A stretch of 64,000 nt of DNA, taken from the NCBI RefSeq assembly GCF_900108475.1, contig NZ_FNWO01000002.1, positions 62,001 to 126,000 of the forward strand, read 5' to 3'. Source of the stretch: Magnetospirillum fulvum. Lineage in GTDB: Bacteria; Pseudomonadota; Alphaproteobacteria; Rhodospirillales; Magnetospirillaceae. A program made the translations under genes and the position numbers. Below, piece after piece: positions 42,579 through 51,659 of the stretch (position 1 is its first letter; each line of letters starts with the position of its first letter). The notes beneath the pieces are model-generated. The model ran no database searches. It had not been told where the DNA came from and worked only from the letters and a program-made list of their open reading frames with translations.

Positions 42579-44132
42579 TTGGACAATGCGACGAAGACCG
42601 CTTCCGACCGGAAAGCGGCCCCCTGGACACATATCGCCGCTCTGGCCGCCCTGGTGGCGGTCATGGGGCTGGTTCACACCCTGACAGCTGGCCTTGGCCT
42701 GCTCTCCGGCGACGAAGCCTATTACTGGCTGTGGTCGCGCGAGCTCCAGCTCTCTTATTTCGACCATCCCGGCATGGCCGCCTGGTGGCTGGCGGGCACC
42801 ACCGCTTTGTTCGGCACCTCCGAACTGGCGGTCCGGCTGCCCTCGATCCTGTCCTCGGCGCTCGTCACCCTGCTGATCTACGATATCACCCGCCGCGCCT
42901 TCGACAGTTCCGCCGCCGGTCTGACCGCCGCGCTGTGGCTGAATCTGACCCTGCTGTTCGGCGCCGCCTCGGTGATCGCCACCCCGGACGCGCCGCTGCT
43001 GGTGTTCTGGGCGCTGGCGCTGTGGGCTTCGGTCCGGTTGCTGCGCGAGGACCGCGCGGTCTGGCTCTATCTCCTGGCGATCGCGCTGGGTCTGGGCTTT
43101 ACCGGCAAATATACGATGGTGCTGATCGTTCCCGGCATTCTCAGCCTGTTCGTGCTGTTCCGTCAGGGCTGGCGCTGGTGGGCGCGCGCCCAGCATCTGA
43201 TCCTCGCCACCCTGCTCGCGCTGGCCTGCACCGCCCCGGTGCTGGTGTGGAACTGGCAGCATGATTGGGTGTCGTTCCGCAAGCAATTGTCCCACTCGTT
43301 CGACAGCGCGGTCTCCGATCCGCTGCTCAGCCTTGCCACCTTTGCCGGAACCCAGATCGGGCTGATCACACCGCTGCTGTTCGGCTTCTGTCTGTGGGGG
43401 ATGGTGTGGGCGCTGTGGGCGGGATGGCACCGCCGCCGCGCCGAATGGTTCCTGCTGGGCGCGACCTCGGCCCCGGTTCTCGCTTTTTTCGTCCATCATT
43501 CCTGGGGCGGATTGGTTCAGCCGCATTGGGCCGGTCCGGCCTGGATCGGCGGCATCGCCGCCGCCGCCGGGGGCTGGGTCGCGATCAGCGGGCCGGTGCG
43601 GCTGGGGCCGCGCTGGGTGATGCTGCGCCGTCTTTATCTGGCCGCGCCCGCTCTGGCCGGAATCCTGCTGGCGGTGGTCTATCTCCAGATGGCGACGGCG
43701 ATTCTGCCGATTCCGCCCAAGCTCGACCCGCTGGGGCGTCTGGGCGGCTGGGATCGGCTGGCCGAAGCGGTCCAGACGCATCGGGTCGAGCGTCCCGATA
43801 CCTTTGTCTTTGTCGCCAAGCATGAATTGAGCGGCCTACTGTCTTATTATCTGCCCGACCATCCGGTAGTCTTTCTCACCGGTTCGGATGGTGTGCCGCG
43901 GATTCCGTCTTATGGCCGTGACGACGTCGTTCCCCTGGCCGGTCGCAACGCACTCTTTGTGTCGCGGACCGGACGTCATGCGATCGAGGATATTTCGCTG
44001 TATTTCGAGCGGGTTACCCTGTTGGATGTGATCGAGCGGAAATGGGGCGGCCGCACCATCGACCGCTATGAAATCTGGCTGGCGGAATCCTATCAGACGG
44101 GTCTGTTCAAGGATCGGAGGGACGTGCAGTGA
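42579..44132 (+). CDS. GT39/ArnT-like membrane glycosyltransferase
   Basis: The product is 517 residues with about 11-12 membrane helices. It carries the GT39-type acidic first loop GDEAYYWLWSRELQLSYFDH and DHPGM, followed by a C-terminal soluble part (~420-517) as in ArnT/RgtB. Such enzymes use polyprenyl-phosphate sugars to modify lipid A, LPS or proteins at the periplasmic face. No ATG lies near the natural N-terminus; the TTG at 42579 is preceded by GGAG at 8 bp and is chosen. It overlaps the GT9 gene by GTGA. Substrate unknown. Confidence 0.85.
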   Translation: MDNATKTASDRKAAPWTHIAALAALVAVMGLVHTLTAGLGLLSGDEAYYWLWSRELQLSYFDHPGMAAWWLAGTTALFGTSELAVRLPSILSSALVTLLIYDITRRAFDSSAAGLTAALWLNLTLLFGAASVIATPDAPLLVFWALALWASVRLLREDRAVWLYLLAIALGLGFTGKYTMVLIVPGILSLFVLFRQGWRWWARAQHLILATLLALACTAPVLVWNWQHDWVSFRKQLSHSFDSAVSDPLLSLATFAGTQIGLITPLLFGFCLWGMVWALWAGWHRRRAEWFLLGATSAPVLAFFVHHSWGGLVQPHWAGPAWIGGIAAAAGGWVAISGPVRLGPRWVMLRRLYLAAPALAGILLAVVYLQMATAILPIPPKLDPLGRLGGWDRLAEAVQTHRVERPDTFVFVAKHELSGLLSYYLPDHPVVFLTGSDGVPRIPSYGRDDVVPLAGRNALFVSRTGRHAIEDISLYFERVTLLDVIERKWGGRTIDRYEIWLAESYQTGLFKDRRDVQ

Positions 44133-45331
44133 AGGTCGACACGATGCGCCGGATCGATTTCTGGGTGGGCGTGCCGCTCTGCGCTCTACTGACCGCGTTC
44201 TGGTGGCTGTGGCGGCGGATTCGCCCGGCCGCGCCGCCGTCCGGTCGCGACATCGTGTTGATCGAACTGTCCGAGATGGGCAGCACCATCCTGGCCGATC
44301 CGGCGATGCGCCGGGTCCAGACCCGGTTTCCCGACGCCCAGTTGTATTTCCTGATCTTCGCCGCCAACCGCCCCAGCCTGGAGATCACCGGCACCATTCC
44401 GCCCGAGCGGGTGCTGACGATCCGCGCCGACAATTTCGTGACGCTGGCGCTCGATTCGCTGCGGGCGGTGTGGACGATGCGGCGCCTCAACCTGATGGCG
44501 GCGATCGATCTCGAACTGTTTTCGCGTTATAGCGCGCTGCTGACCTTCCTGTCGGGAGCGGAGCGGCGGGTCGGCTTTCACCGTTTCCACAATGAGGGGC
44601 TTTATCGCGGCGAGTTGCTGACCCATCGCGTCGCCTATAACCCCCACCTCCACATCGCCAAGAACTTCCTGGCGCTGGTCGAGGCGCTGTCCGAGCCTGC
44701 CGACACCGTTCCCTTCAGCAAAAGCGTGTTCAGCGACGACGATATCCGTCTGCTGCCGCATGTGCCCGAGCCGACGGTACTGGCTGCATTCCGCGCCCGG
44801 CTGGTCGAGTCCTATCCGATCCTGGCCAGCCACCCGCGCTGGATCATCCTCAACCCCAACAGCAGCGAATTGATGCCGCTGCGGCGTTGGCCGGTCGAGC
44901 GCTACCTTGAACTGGCCCGCCGCCTGCTGGCGCAGGAGGGTGTCGCCCTGCTGCTGACCGGAACCGCGTCCGAACGCCCCGAGGCCGAGGCGATCGCCGC
45001 CCAATTGGGCTCGTCCCGGGTCGCGGTGCTGTGCGGCTTTACCAAACTGACCGAACTGCCGCTGCTCTACAGCTTGTCCGAGGCAATGGTGACCAACGAT
45101 AGCGGCCCGGCCCATTTCGCCGCGCCGTCCGGATTGCGGACCGTCGTGCTGTTCGGGCCGGAGATTCCGGCGCTGTACGGCGCGCTTAACCCCAACGCCC
45201 GCTTCGTCTTTGCCGGTCTGGCCTGTTCGCCCTGCGTCTCGGCGGCCAATCACCGCAAGTCGGCCTGTACCGAAGCCCGCTGCATGACCGCCATCACCGT
45301 CGAGGCGGTGCTGGAGCACTTGGCCCGATGA
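44129..45331 (+). CDS. GT9 (heptosyltransferase-like) glycosyltransferase
   Basis: The product is 400 residues. The N-terminal part has a possible membrane anchor (~11-30, FWVGVPLCALLTAFWWLW). A GT-B fold follows, with the heptosyltransferase-like NDSGPAHFAAPSGLRTVVLF near the C-terminus (the acceptor/donor loop D-S-G-P-x-H). The family adds heptose or related sugars to LPS core. The start GTG overlaps the upstream stop and has GGAGGG 9 bp away. The GDPD gene overlaps its 3' end by four bases, so the three form one operon. Confidence 0.88.
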   Translation: MKVDTMRRIDFWVGVPLCALLTAFWWLWRRIRPAAPPSGRDIVLIELSEMGSTILADPAMRRVQTRFPDAQLYFLIFAANRPSLEITGTIPPERVLTIRADNFVTLALDSLRAVWTMRRLNLMAAIDLELFSRYSALLTFLSGAERRVGFHRFHNEGLYRGELLTHRVAYNPHLHIAKNFLALVEALSEPADTVPFSKSVFSDDDIRLLPHVPEPTVLAAFRARLVESYPILASHPRWIILNPNSSELMPLRRWPVERYLELARRLLAQEGVALLLTGTASERPEAEAIAAQLGSSRVAVLCGFTKLTELPLLYSLSEAMVTNDSGPAHFAAPSGLRTVVLFGPEIPALYGALNPNARFVFAGLACSPCVSAANHRKSACTEARCMTAITVEAVLEHLAR

Positions 45332-46047
45332 TCGCGGTTCCGCTCCAGATCGGGCATCGCGGCGCGGCCGGTCTGGCCCCCGAGAACACCCTGGCAGCCT
45401 TGCGGGCGGCGGCACGGGCCGGAGCCGAAATGGTCGAGTTCGACGTCCGTCTCTCCGCCGATGGCCGCCCGGTGCTGTTCCACGACGACGATCTTGCCCG
45501 CACCAGCAACGGAAGCGGCCCGGTCGATGCCCATACCCGCGCCGCGCTCTCGATGCTCGACGCCGGATCGTGGTTCGGTCCGGCCTTCGCCGGAGAGCCG
45601 ATCCCGACCCTGGAACAGGCGCTTGGCCTGTGCCTGGACCTCGGGCTGGCGGTGGATATCGAACTGAAGCCCTCGGTCGGGCAGGAAGCGGAAACCGCCC
45701 GGATCGCCTTGACGATTGCGGCGGCGCTGTGGCCCGCCGACCGGCCGCCGCCGCTGGTGACCAGCTTTTCCCCCGAGGCGCTGGCGATGGCGCGCGAGAT
45801 CGTTCCCTCTTGGCCGCGTGGTCTGTTGGTCGGCGCGATTCCCCCCGACTGGCGCGAGCGGACCCAGGCGCTCGATTGCACTGTTCTGGTCGCCGATCAG
45901 GCCAAGCTGGATCGCTCGCTGATTGGGGCGATCGGAGCGGCAGGAATGGGTTTGCTGGTTTATACCCTCAACGATCGAGAGAGGATGCGGATGCTGTGGC
46001 GCGAAGGGATTGCCGCGATCTGCACCGACTATCCTTCTTCGTCATGA
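45328..46047 (+). CDS. Glycerophosphodiester phosphodiesterase
   Basis: The product is 239 residues of TIM-barrel fold. The catalytic/metal residues appear in IGHRGAAGLAPENTLAAL (HRG, ENT), VEFDVRLSADGRPVLFHDDD (ExD, HDD) and VDIELKP. There is no signal peptide, so it is the cytoplasmic UgpQ-like type releasing glycerol-3-phosphate. Together with the GT39 and GT9 genes it could handle glycerophosphate from envelope turnover (inference). Confidence 0.92.
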   Translation: MIAVPLQIGHRGAAGLAPENTLAALRAAARAGAEMVEFDVRLSADGRPVLFHDDDLARTSNGSGPVDAHTRAALSMLDAGSWFGPAFAGEPIPTLEQALGLCLDLGLAVDIELKPSVGQEAETARIALTIAAALWPADRPPPLVTSFSPEALAMAREIVPSWPRGLLVGAIPPDWRERTQALDCTVLVADQAKLDRSLIGAIGAAGMGLLVYTLNDRERMRMLWREGIAAICTDYPSSS

Positions 46048-46152
46048 ATTCGTAATGTCACTGGTGATCCCCCCCGCCATGGCTCTATATATGTCGTCCC
46101 CTCTCGTCCGGCCGCGACGGCGGCCATGGCCTGCCAAGGAGTGATCGTCGCC

Positions 46153-47550
46153 TTGAAACCCCTCGATCCCATTATTATTTCCGGTCGTGAGGTCCTTCCC
46201 GTCGTGGAGGGCGGCAAGGGGGTCAATATCTCCACCGGCGAAAGCTCAGGCGCCTGGGCGGCGGCCGGGGCCGTCGGCACCTTTTCGGGCGTCAATGCCG
46301 ACCATTACGACGAAGACGGCAATCCGGTCGTCATGCGCTATCTGGGCAAGACCCGAGCCGAGCGCCATCAGGAACTGATCGCCTTTGGTATCAAGGGCGG
46401 CATTTCCCAGGCGCGAATCGCCCACGACATTGCCGGTGGCAAAGGCCGCCTGCACATGAACGTGCTATGGGAGATGGGCGGTGCCGAACCGATCCTCGAA
46501 GGGGTGCTGGAAGGGTCCAAGGGCCTGATCCACGGCGTCACCTGCGGGGCGGGAATGCCCTATCGCGTCGCCGAAATCGCCGCCCGCAACAACGTCTATT
46601 ATTATCCGATCATTTCCTCGGCCCGCGCCTTCCGCGCCCTGTGGAAGCGGTCGTACCACAAGTTCCCCGCTCTGCTGGGCGGCGTGGTGTACGAGGATCC
46701 CTGGCTGGCGGGCGGTCATAACGGCCTGTCCAACAGCGAAGATCCCCAGACTCCCGAGCCGCCCTATGGCCGAGTCCGCGAAGTCCGTCAGGTGATGACC
46801 GAATGCGGTCTTGCCCACGTGCCGATCTTCATGGCCGGTGGCGTGTGGTGGCTGAAGGAATGGGAAGATTTCATCGGCAATCCCGAGCTTGGCCCGGTCG
46901 CCTTCCAATACGGAACCCGGCCGCTGCTGACCCAGGAAAGCCCGATCTCCGACGCCTGGAAGAAGCGCCTGCTGACGTTAAAGCCGGGTGACGTGCTGTT
47001 GCACCATTTCAGCCCGACCGGGTTCTATTCCTCGGCGGTCAAGAACGCCTTTATCGGCGAATTGTGCGAGCGGCTCGACCACCAGATTCCCTATTCCCCC
47101 GAATGTGTCGGCGATCATGTCGCCGAACTGCCGATCGGGGCGCGCGGCCGGATCGTCTGGGTCACCCCGCACGATAAGGAACGGGCGTTGGGTTGGGTTG
47201 CGCAGGGCTTTTCCGATGGGCTGCGGACTCCGTCCTCGACCCTGGTCTTCGTCCGACCCGAGCGGGCCGAGGCGATCCGCCGCGACCAAGTCGATTGCAT
47301 GGGCTGCCTGTCGCAGTGCCAGTTCTCGAACTGGGCTCAGGGCGAATCCGGCACCACCGGCAAAAAGGCCGATCCGCGCAGCTTCTGCATCCAGAAGACG
47401 CTTCAGAACATCGGCCATGGTGGCGACGTCGAGACCGAATTGATGTTCGCCGGTCACAACGCCTATCGGTTCGGTCAGGATCCTTATTACGCCAACGGGT
47501 TCGTTCCCACCGTCCGCCAGTTGGTGGAGCGGATCATTACCGGCGAATAA
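46153..47550 (+). CDS. Nitronate monooxygenase-like flavoprotein with C-terminal Cys cluster
   Basis: The product is 465 residues. The FMN TIM-barrel of the NMO/2-nitropropane dioxygenase family is shown by VVEGGKGVNISTGESSGAWA, GVTCGAGMPYRVAE, IFMAGGVWW and FQYGTRPLLTQESP. It is about 100 residues longer than usual NMO, and the extension has Cys382, Cys385, Cys389 (CMGCLSQCQF) and Cys412 (RSFC), a possible Fe-S or zinc site. The TTG at 46153 is chosen because AAGGAG precedes it by 11 bp; an ATG at 46126 would place that site inside the gene. Substrate unknown. A strong terminator follows. Confidence 0.82.
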   Translation: MKPLDPIIISGREVLPVVEGGKGVNISTGESSGAWAAAGAVGTFSGVNADHYDEDGNPVVMRYLGKTRAERHQELIAFGIKGGISQARIAHDIAGGKGRLHMNVLWEMGGAEPILEGVLEGSKGLIHGVTCGAGMPYRVAEIAARNNVYYYPIISSARAFRALWKRSYHKFPALLGGVVYEDPWLAGGHNGLSNSEDPQTPEPPYGRVREVRQVMTECGLAHVPIFMAGGVWWLKEWEDFIGNPELGPVAFQYGTRPLLTQESPISDAWKKRLLTLKPGDVLLHHFSPTGFYSSAVKNAFIGELCERLDHQIPYSPECVGDHVAELPIGARGRIVWVTPHDKERALGWVAQGFSDGLRTPSSTLVFVRPERAEAIRRDQVDCMGCLSQCQFSNWAQGESGTTGKKADPRSFCIQKTLQNIGHGGDVETELMFAGHNAYRFGQDPYYANGFVPTVRQLVERIITGE

Positions 47551-47571
47551 GCCGCTGCATCGTCTGTTTCG

Positions 47572-47616
47572 GGCAAGCCCGGGTTGCGTTCTACGCGATC
47601 CGGGCTTGCCTTTTTT
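47572..47616 (+). terminator. Rho-independent terminator after the NMO-like gene
   Basis: GGCAAGCCCGG (47572-47582) pairs perfectly with CCGGGCTTGCC (47600-47610), followed by six Ts. Confidence 0.93.
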
Positions 47617-47664
47617 CTCCGCAGCACGATCATAAGATATGGGTCGGATGCATGCGGAGGCGAT

Positions 47665-50532
47665 GTGGCGTACAGCTGGCGGAACTTCCGGCTGAGTCGG
47701 CGGGGGAAATGGGGGTTGGCCGCCGCCATCGTGGTGGGCGGACTGACGGCGGGCTGGCTTGTCCTGCCCGATGCCGGGCTGCGCTGGGGCCTGATCCGCA
47801 CCTTGCGCGATTTCGGCATGGTCGATGTCAGCATCGCCGGCAGCAATCTGTCACTGTTCGACGGCCATCTGAAGGTCAAGGACGTCCTTGCCCGGGCGCC
47901 TTTGGGCAGTTCCGCGCTGGGGGTCGGCGATATTGCCCTGCGTTTCCGCTGGGGGCCGTTGTTCAGCAAACGGCTCGCGATCGACCATCTGGAACTGACC
48001 GGGGTCACCATCGACCTGCGCCGCGAAGCCGGCAGCGATGTCTTCGTCCTTAACGGCCTTCCGCTGGCCCTATCGACCGAGCCGCCGCCGACGGCGGACG
48101 CGCCGCCCGTCGTTGTCGCCAAAACGGCGTGGGGAATCGATCTTGCCGAACTGGACCTGACCGACAGTCGGCTTCTCTTCGCCAGCGGCTCGCTGAAGGC
48201 CGACATCGCGATCCGCCGCCTGCTCGTCACCAACCTGCACAGCCAAGACCCCGACCTGCCGGTCGCCTTCACCCTTGAGGGCAGCCTGAACGGCGCACCG
48301 GTGACCATGACCGGGACCGTTCTGCCCTTTGTCCCCGAGCCGTCCTTTACCCTGACGCTGACCTCGGGCGGGCTTGATCTTGCCTTGTTCCAGGAGGCTC
48401 TCGGCGAGATCGGACTAGGCGGTGCCAAAGGGGCCGTCGATCTTGAGGCTGCGGTCGTGGGCAAGCTGACCGACACCGGTCCGACCGTGACCGCAACGGG
48501 CAAGGCCGACATCAAAGCCCCGCGTCTGGTCGAACCGGTCGGGCTGAACGGAGATCATCTCGCCCTCGATCTGAAGCAGGCGGTCTGGGACGGCACCCGC
48601 CTGGAGCTTTCCGCCGATCTGACCGGGTCCGGACTGACGATGTCCGCCCCCCCGGTGACGGTGTCGGCCGCCGCGCTGCGGATCGAGGCTACCCCGTTGC
48701 GCTGGGAAGGTCGCCAATGGAGCTGGCAGGGCAGCCTGGGGGCCGAAACGCTGGCGGTGAAGGGTTCGGGCCCAGACATCGCCGCCGCCGCCCTGCATCT
48801 CGACGCCGCCCCGGCGCGGCTCGACGGCAACCATCTGATCTGGCGGGGCGGCCTGAATGCCACCGGGCTGGCCCTGACCGGGTCCGGTCCCGACATCGCC
48901 GCCGCCACGATCCGCTGGACCGGGCAGGCCGAGGCCAACGGCATCGCCTCGGCCAACGCCGACGGGCGGCTGGAATTGGAATCCGGACGGCTAGCCGAGT
49001 CCGATTTCGCGGTCACGCTGGGCAAGGCCCGCGCCGAAGGGAAGATCGAGACCGGCCCGGCCAAGGCCGCTTTGCCCATCGGGGCCCATCTGAAGCTGCT
49101 GACCGCCGACAAGATCGCCGCCTCGGCCACCCGTGGCGCGCGCGACTGGATGGCGGCGAACCGGATCGAAGCGGCCGGTCTGACCCTCAGTCCGGCGGGC
49201 GGGCTGGCCGCAACCCGAATGGGGGTCGAGGGACTGACGGCGCTACGCCGGGGCGGCCCGGCCGGGTATCCCTGGCGGGTCGAAGCCCGCTCGCTGCGGT
49301 TCGACCGCCCCGCTTACGACGGAACGAGCGCCGTTTCGGCCGGGTCTGCCGACATCGCCGGACTGACCCTGCGGGTGACCCGGACCGAGACCGGCCTGCT
49401 CGGGTTCTCCTTCCCCGCCTCGGGCAAGGAATCGTCGTCTCCCGCTGCGCCCCTCACCGTTGCGCTCAACCGGCTGACCATCGGCGACGGGAGCAAGCTG
49501 TGGTTCGAGGATCGCAGCCTGAACGAGCCGGTCCGACTGATGGCGCGCCCGCTTGTTTTGACCGTCACCCAACTCGACAGCGCCCATCCCGACCGCGACA
49601 GTCCGTTCGATCTGTCCGCATCAATCGGCAATGCGACGGTCGTTGCCTCCGGCGCGCTGCGTCCGTTCGCCGACTCGCCCGGCGGCCGGGTCGATGCCCG
49701 CATCACCTCGCTTGAACTGCCGCCTTTGTCGCCCTATCTCGCCGAGGCGCTGGGGGTTCATCTCAGCACCGGCCATTTCGACGGCACCGTGCGGGGGGGA
49801 GCCACGAACGGCGCTCTCGACGGCCAGATCGAGCTGACCTTGTCCAATCTGTTCATCGCCGCCCCCGATCCCAACGCTCCGCTGGTGCGCCAGACCGGAA
49901 TGCCGGTCGAGACGATGCTGGACCTGCTCCGCGGCAGCGACGACCGTATCCGCTTGTCGATTCCGGTGCGGGGACGGCTCGATTCGCCTGATTTCGATGT
50001 CAGCGACGCCGTCGCCCAGGCCGTCGCCGGAGCGGTGTCCTCGACGGTGATGGCGACGCTCAAGGTCGCCTTTCCCTTCACCGCGCTGATTTCGCTGGTC
50101 ACCGATCTCGGCGGCGATAACCACCTTTCGCTGGCCCCGCTCGGCTTTCCCCCCGGCAGCGCCGCCCTGTCCGACGAGCAGCGCCAGACCCTTGATCAGG
50201 TCGCCATCCTGATGCGCGGGCGCGAGAGCCTGCGTCTGACCCTGTGCGGCAAAGCGGTGATTAATGAAGGGCAGGCGCTGACCTTGCAGCGCCGCAACGA
50301 GGAGCGGCCGCTGCTCAGCCGCCTTGAACGACTGATCGGCTCCGAGCCATCCGTTACGGGAGTGGAACCAGCCGACCGCGACGCCCTGATCGGCTTGGCC
50401 AACCGCCGTGCCGCGACCGCCAAGAATTACCTGAGCGAGCAGGCGGGAATCGCCGCCGATCGTCTGTTCACCTGCCGGGGTGTGATCGAGGAGAACAACG
50501 ACAAAGGCCCGCGCGTCGATCTGCTGCTGTAG
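47665..50532 (+). CDS. DUF748/AsmA-like envelope protein
   Basis: The product is about 955 residues. One N-terminal membrane helix (~15-35, GLAAAIVVGGLTAGWLVL) is followed by a long periplasmic beta-rich body with repeated strand motifs. Near the C-terminus LSPYLAEALGVHLSTGHFDG, LSIPVRGRLDSPDFDVSDAV and the final DUF748 segment (LTLCGKAVINEGQAL, VDLLL) are seen. DUF748 and AsmA proteins form tubes thought to carry phospholipids to the outer membrane. The start is uncertain: GTG at 47665 follows GGAGG but only 4 bp away. Monocistronic; a stem-loop cluster follows. Confidence 0.85.
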   Translation: MAYSWRNFRLSRRGKWGLAAAIVVGGLTAGWLVLPDAGLRWGLIRTLRDFGMVDVSIAGSNLSLFDGHLKVKDVLARAPLGSSALGVGDIALRFRWGPLFSKRLAIDHLELTGVTIDLRREAGSDVFVLNGLPLALSTEPPPTADAPPVVVAKTAWGIDLAELDLTDSRLLFASGSLKADIAIRRLLVTNLHSQDPDLPVAFTLEGSLNGAPVTMTGTVLPFVPEPSFTLTLTSGGLDLALFQEALGEIGLGGAKGAVDLEAAVVGKLTDTGPTVTATGKADIKAPRLVEPVGLNGDHLALDLKQAVWDGTRLELSADLTGSGLTMSAPPVTVSAAALRIEATPLRWEGRQWSWQGSLGAETLAVKGSGPDIAAAALHLDAAPARLDGNHLIWRGGLNATGLALTGSGPDIAAATIRWTGQAEANGIASANADGRLELESGRLAESDFAVTLGKARAEGKIETGPAKAALPIGAHLKLLTADKIAASATRGARDWMAANRIEAAGLTLSPAGGLAATRMGVEGLTALRRGGPAGYPWRVEARSLRFDRPAYDGTSAVSAGSADIAGLTLRVTRTETGLLGFSFPASGKESSSPAAPLTVALNRLTIGDGSKLWFEDRSLNEPVRLMARPLVLTVTQLDSAHPDRDSPFDLSASIGNATVVASGALRPFADSPGGRVDARITSLELPPLSPYLAEALGVHLSTGHFDGTVRGGATNGALDGQIELTLSNLFIAAPDPNAPLVRQTGMPVETMLDLLRGSDDRIRLSIPVRGRLDSPDFDVSDAVAQAVAGAVSSTVMATLKVAFPFTALISLVTDLGGDNHLSLAPLGFPPGSAALSDEQRQTLDQVAILMRGRESLRLTLCGKAVINEGQALTLQRRNEERPLLSRLERLIGSEPSVTGVEPADRDALIGLANRRAATAKNYLSEQAGIAADRLFTCRGVIEENNDKGPRVDLLL

Positions 50533-50548
50533 CCGCTGATACGAACGT

Positions 50549-50697
50549 CATACCAAGCTGCGCTGATCGGAACCGATCCGCGCGAGCCCCTCATGCGCCG
50601 GGCGGGACGCCTCCGCGTCCCTTGGCTTCGCGCCACGAGGCGCGCGGCCCTTCGGGCCTAACCAACCTGCATGAGTTCAACTCAATGCAGGTTGGTA
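50549..50697. repeat. Cluster of stem-loops (possible repeated intergenic element)
   Basis: Five independent perfect or near-perfect inverted repeats fill the space between two convergent genes: 50565-50570/50573-50578, 50604-50610/50615-50621, 50629-50634/50639-50644, 50646-50650/50654-50658 and 50661-50677/50679-50696. The outermost bases (ATACCAAGCTGC and GCAGGTTGGTAT) are also nearly complementary, so the whole could fold as one multi-branched unit. It resembles a REP-like or MITE-like intergenic element. No second copy occurs in this window. Confidence 0.65.
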
Positions 50698-51153
50698 TCA
50701 GATGGTGAAATCGAGCTTTTGCGTCGCTTCGCTGGGCACGCCGTCGCGATAGGCCCGCATGCACAATTCGTCGATGCTGATCCCGTCCAGCCTCGACATG
50801 ATCTCTTCGCCCAGATCGCCCCACATCGGGCGGATCACCTGACGACCCAGCGCCGAAGCTGGGCTTTCCTCTGCCGCATCCTCGATGGATTCCAGGGCAC
50901 GGACGACGCGAACGATCTCGCCCACCGAAATCCGCCGCCGCTCGCGGGCCAACCGGTAGCCGCCACGAGGGCCGCGCACGCCGACCAGAATGCCCGCCCG
51001 CACCAATTGCTGAAGGGTCTGTTCGAGATAACGGCGGGGAATGCCCTGCCGACGGGTGATTTCGCGGCTCTGCACCGGCTCGCCGCCAGCGTGGTAGGCG
51101 ATATCGAGGACAGCCTCGATCGCGAACAGCATCTTCTTGGACGGCCTCAGCAT
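50698..51153 (-). CDS. Rrf2 family transcriptional regulator
   Basis: The product is 151 residues. The winged helix of Rrf2 is clear (MLFAIEAVLDIAYHAGGEPV, SREITRRQGIPRRYLEQTLQ, VGVRGPRGGYRLARER). It lacks the three clustered Cys that bind 2Fe-2S in IscR, having only one Cys (DELCMRAY), so it resembles the CymR-like or unclassified branch. It lies 4 bp after dut on the same strand, so it is likely the last gene of coaBC-dut-rrf2. The signal it senses is unknown. Confidence 0.9.
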   Translation of the reverse strand: MLRPSKKMLFAIEAVLDIAYHAGGEPVQSREITRRQGIPRRYLEQTLQQLVRAGILVGVRGPRGGYRLARERRRISVGEIVRVVRALESIEDAAEESPASALGRQVIRPMWGDLGEEIMSRLDGISIDELCMRAYRDGVPSEATQKLDFTI

Positions 51154-51157
51154 CGCC

Positions 51158-51652
51158 CTATGGTTCCCTTCCCGTCCCGGTCGAACCGAACCCACCCTCG
51201 CCTCGCTCCGTCGTCGCCGAAAAGTGATCGACGATGTCGAGACACGGACGCACCACCGGAACGAACATCAATTGCGCGATCCGTTCTCCGGGAGAAACGA
51301 CAATCGGGTCGGATCCAACGGGGTTGCGGTTCCAGGCGCTGATCATCACCTGGGCGGTATAATCCGCATCGATCAGTCCGACCGTATTGCCCAGAACCAG
51401 CCCCTTTTTGTGGCCCAGCCCCGACCGCGGCATCAACAAAGCCGCGATATGCTCGCAACCAATATACACCGCGATTCCGGAAGGGATCAACTGAGCCGGT
51501 GCCTGGGGGTGTAGAATGATCGGATTGTCCACACAGGCATGCAGATCGAGCGCCGCCGCCATCTCGGTCTGATAGCGGGGCATCCCCCATTCGTGCAGAC
51601 GGGGATCGAGAATCTTCAACTCGATTCGGGGGACGAGAACGGAAGCGGGCAT
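51158..51652 (-). CDS. dut: dUTP diphosphatase
   Basis: The product is 164 residues of trimeric dUTPase type. The five motifs are seen in order: AALDLHACV (I), PRSGLGHKKGL (II), GNTVGLIDADY (III, catalytic Asp), GERIAQLMFVP (IV), and GGFGSTGTG (V). It removes dUTP and supplies dUMP for thymidylate synthesis. The ATG at 51652 lies 7 bp after the coaBC stop; the pair coaBC-dut is common in proteobacteria. Confidence 0.95.
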   Translation of the reverse strand: MPASVLVPRIELKILDPRLHEWGMPRYQTEMAAALDLHACVDNPIILHPQAPAQLIPSGIAVYIGCEHIAALLMPRSGLGHKKGLVLGNTVGLIDADYTAQVMISAWNRNPVGSDPIVVSPGERIAQLMFVPVVRPCLDIVDHFSATTERGEGGFGSTGTGREP

Positions 51653-51659
51653 GGGAGTC

